The translations under genes and the position numbers were made by a program. The notes below the pieces were generated by a model. The model was given only the letters and a program-made list of their open reading frames with translations. It made no database searches and was not told the origin of the DNA. Below are positions 22,758-24,277 of a stretch of DNA of 24,277 nucleotides, piece by piece. Source of the DNA: a virus; the IMG/VR virus record IMGVR_UViG_3300028393_000323, positions 1 through 24,277 of that record. One strand, 5' to 3'. Each line of letters opens with the position of its first letter. Within the stretch, counting starts at the first letter, position 1.

Positions 22758-23195
22758 GTGGACGAAAAATATCATTTAGCATTACAAACTGCATTTGCCA
22801 GTGAATATGCATTTGCACTAAAAGCACAGAACTTTCACTGGAATGTAGAAGGTCCGTTGTTTTATCAAAATCATTTATTATTTGAAACAATATACGACGA
22901 AGTATACGGAGTAGTTGATAAGTTTGCAGAAGAACTACGTGCCTTACAAATATACACACCTGCAAGTTTGCAAAAGTTCAGTATGCTCAGTAGAGTTGAA
23001 GATGAAAATCAAGTTCCTGATTTTCAAGGTATGCTAAGAGAGTTACTTGCTGATAGTGAAAAAATGGCTAACATGTTTAAAATTGTTTTTACTATGGCCG
23101 AAAATGCCGGTGATCACGGATTAAGTAATTTCTTTGCAGATCGTCAAGATGCACATAAAAAGCACAGCTGGTTTTTACGTTCAAGTTTAAAATGA
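22758..23195 (+). CDS. dps: Dps-like ferritin
   Basis: A 145-aa ferritin-like protein of the Dps family, which oxidises and stores iron and can protect or compact DNA. The start is GTG 22758, two bases after the previous stop. The signature NFHWNVEGPLF is typical. The ferroxidase ligands fit the Dps spacing: His27, His39, Asp54 and Glu58 (12, 15 and 4 residues apart), in HWNV, QNHLLFETIYDE and VDKFAEELRAL. Glu43 stands where many Dps proteins have Asp. An intact site suggests an active enzyme. It lies between putative packaged proteins but lacks their N-terminal peptide. Its stop overlaps the next start (ATGA). It might guard phage or host DNA from iron-driven oxidation; that is inference. 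Confidence 0.9.
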   Translation: MDEKYHLALQTAFASEYAFALKAQNFHWNVEGPLFYQNHLLFETIYDEVYGVVDKFAEELRALQIYTPASLQKFSMLSRVEDENQVPDFQGMLRELLADSEKMANMFKIVFTMAENAGDHGLSNFFADRQDAHKKHSWFLRSSLK

Positions 23196-23452
23196 AACAA
23201 TATAGAATTACTGCCCAAGATATAAATCCATCATCCGATGATGATTGTTATCTCGCACCAGACGATCCTATTCATGCACTGATGCCTGCGGCAGCAATGG
23301 GCGGATTAGGTAGCGGTCAGGCACTTGCAAATTATAACAATTTACAGCTGCCTCAAGTACAAGGAAGTGATAATGGGCGTATTGCCCGCGAACAAAATAT
23401 CAAACCAGGAACTGATGCTTGGTTTAAACATTGGTTTGGAGATAAACGATGA
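23192..23452 (+). CDS. Small phage protein, function unknown
   Basis: An 86-aa acidic protein, MKQYRITAQDINPSSDDDCY at the start, with a Gly/Ala-rich middle (PAAAMGGLGSGQALANYNNL) and an end KPGTDAWFKHWFGDKR that looks like a small conserved tail. No motif or membrane span is seen. ATGA overlaps on both sides (with dps and with the 23449 gene) tie it into the same translational unit. I cannot assign a function. Confidence 0.65.
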   Translation: MKQYRITAQDINPSSDDDCYLAPDDPIHALMPAAAMGGLGSGQALANYNNLQLPQVQGSDNGRIAREQNIKPGTDAWFKHWFGDKR

Positions 23453-24102
23453 AAATGTCAGATTTAATCAACGAAAACGATATGGTTTCGTTTTTTAAGG
23501 ATTTACAAAAGAACAATCCTAAATTTAAAAATCTACGGGTACACGGTGATCCAGAACACGATGAGTTACGTCGTCAAGATCAAGAAAAACGTGATACAGA
23601 ACGTCGAGCTGTACATCAACGTTCTCAAGATGCTACAGGTCAGGATCATGCTAATCTACATCAGTTAGAAGCCGAATATGAAAAAATGAAAAGAGAATAT
23701 AAGGCATTAGGCGGAAGTAGCTGGCAATATGCAGATCGTGAACAAAATCTTACTGCTAGCGAGCGTAAAGCACGTGGTATGGAAGATGGATTGAATCGTC
23801 TACATGCACGAATTGTTAGGGCTAGAAAACATGGCGAGCAGGGTATATCAGAAACAGCTACAGCAGGTGCTACATCTTCTGCTATGGGTGGTACACTTGA
23901 AAATCCGGCGGCTGTTACATTAGGAAAAGCAAAGGGCAAGAAAAGTTATACAGGAACACCTGGGCACAGTGGTACAAAAGCACCACCGCAACCCAAAGTA
24001 ATACAGCCTAAAACATCGGCTGGAACTGCTAAAAACGGGCTTGATATCAAAGCAAACATTTTTGGTCAAGCTAAAGAGTCAGCAGTAATTAAAAGACGCT
24101 AA
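23449..24102 (+). CDS. Charged coiled-coil protein with capsid-targeting-like N-terminus
   Basis: A 217-aa protein beginning MKMSDLINENDM, close to the shared start peptide (LINE matches (I/L)xE). Residues ~60-125 are strongly charged and helical (ELRRQDQEKRDTERRAVHQR). A second (I/L)xE occurs in GISETATAGATSSA at about 130-144, a style of sequence frequent in packaged proteins of T4-like phages and a possible prohead-protease site. The C-terminal third is Gly/Ser/Thr/Pro-rich and probably disordered, ending KESAVIKRR. A second ATG at 23455 could also serve. It overlaps its neighbour by ATGA. It is probably virion-internal or DNA-binding; function unproven. Confidence 0.68.
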   Translation: MKMSDLINENDMVSFFKDLQKNNPKFKNLRVHGDPEHDELRRQDQEKRDTERRAVHQRSQDATGQDHANLHQLEAEYEKMKREYKALGGSSWQYADREQNLTASERKARGMEDGLNRLHARIVRARKHGEQGISETATAGATSSAMGGTLENPAAVTLGKAKGKKSYTGTPGHSGTKAPPQPKVIQPKTSAGTAKNGLDIKANIFGQAKESAVIKRR

Positions 24103-24105
24103 ATA
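24099..24105 (+). promoter_or_regulatory. Late-type box CTAAATA before the last gene
   Basis: CTAAATATATAAAG covers the stop of the 23449 gene and stands 25 bases before the ATG at 24131, with GGAG at 24118-24121. The same CTAAATA occurs at 12237-12243. Confidence 0.4.
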
Positions 24106-24130
24106 TATAAAGATAACGGAGTTACATACC

Positions 24131-24277
24131 ATGCCACCAGAATTAGACCAAATGAATCCAGACATGTCAGCACAGGCTGCTACACTACCAAGCGGAGAAG
24201 TAGACCGCGAAGGTGCAATGGCCAAAGCTGATTTGTACAAATTAGCCAATTATAGCCACAAATTATTCCAACAAATT
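24131..24277 (+). CDS. N-terminal part of a conserved phage protein (cut by window end)
   Basis: Open from ATG 24131 to the window end, 49 residues: MPPELDQMNPDMSAQAATLP at the start and KADLYKLANYSHKLFQQI at the end. 'DLYKLAnYS.KLF..I' is a conserved helix I recall from small and medium proteins of marine T4-like phages, of unknown function. A GGAG ribosome site and a CTAAATA box precede it, so late expression is likely. Confidence 0.7.
   Translation, partial: MPPELDQMNPDMSAQAATLPSGEVDREGAMAKADLYKLANYSHKLFQQI

Overview
This is a 24.3 kb piece of a double-stranded DNA tailed-phage genome, most like the marine/freshwater T4-like myoviruses. The evidence is tight gene packing with many ATGA and TAATG overlaps, a T4-type clamp-loader ATPase, a GroES-like co-chaperonin, PhoH, dCMP deaminase, tail-fibre proteins with modules common in cyanophage and pelagiphage fibres, T4-like late promoter boxes, and a Gram-negative lysis cassette with spanins. 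The DNA is AT-rich. I see no integrase, tRNA, rRNA, insertion sequence or CRISPR array. The host cannot be named from sequence alone; the spanin pair implies a Gram-negative bacterium.

Layout. (1) Positions 2-7615 hold tail-fibre and adhesion proteins: a partial fibre protein, a LamG-like lectin, a papain-family cysteine peptidase, a tetrapeptide-repeat fibre protein, a 947-residue protein with Ig-like (He_PIG-type) domains, and another fibre protein. (2) Positions 7615-11349 hold mostly small genes of replication, nucleotide metabolism and host takeover: a 76-aa conserved protein, a stand-alone fragment resembling the palm of bacterial DNA polymerase III alpha, a GroES-like protein, two tiny membrane proteins, the clamp-loader ATPase, a DUF2061 membrane protein and dCMP deaminase. 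(3) phoH is the only minus-strand gene. It converges on dCMP deaminase at a bidirectional terminator and diverges from the next block across a 163-bp regulatory gap. (4) Positions 12271-16061 hold two unknown conserved proteins and the lysis region: GH19 endolysin, spanin pair, an alanine-rich helix protein, a holin-like protein and a small secreted protein. (5) Positions 16137-19958 form a chaperone block: DnaJ and a full-length ClpA-type unfoldase, each behind a good sigma70-type promoter, plus an unknown gene. (6) Positions 20026-24277 carry proteins that share a short N-terminal peptide resembling the T4 capsid-targeting sequence. They include a ligase-like nucleotidyltransferase and an NMN/cytidylyl-transferase-like enzyme, with a Dps ferritin between them and the last ones.

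How it works together. Two promoter classes are visible. Host-like sigma70 promoters (TTGACW, 16-17 bp, TAYAMT) precede the small-membrane-gene/clamp-loader run, dnaJ and clpA. T4-like late boxes (NATAAATA or CTAAATA) precede the fibre, 12271, holin, 20026 and 24131 genes, and one faces phoH. Two of the sigma70 promoters are built into transcription terminators, which would insulate the early units from read-through. GroES, DnaJ and ClpA could tune host protein folding and turnover. The right-hand block may encode proteins packaged in the head and injected with the DNA. The most interesting leads are these putative packaged nucleotidyltransferases, the DnaE-palm fragment, and the phoH leader hairpin.
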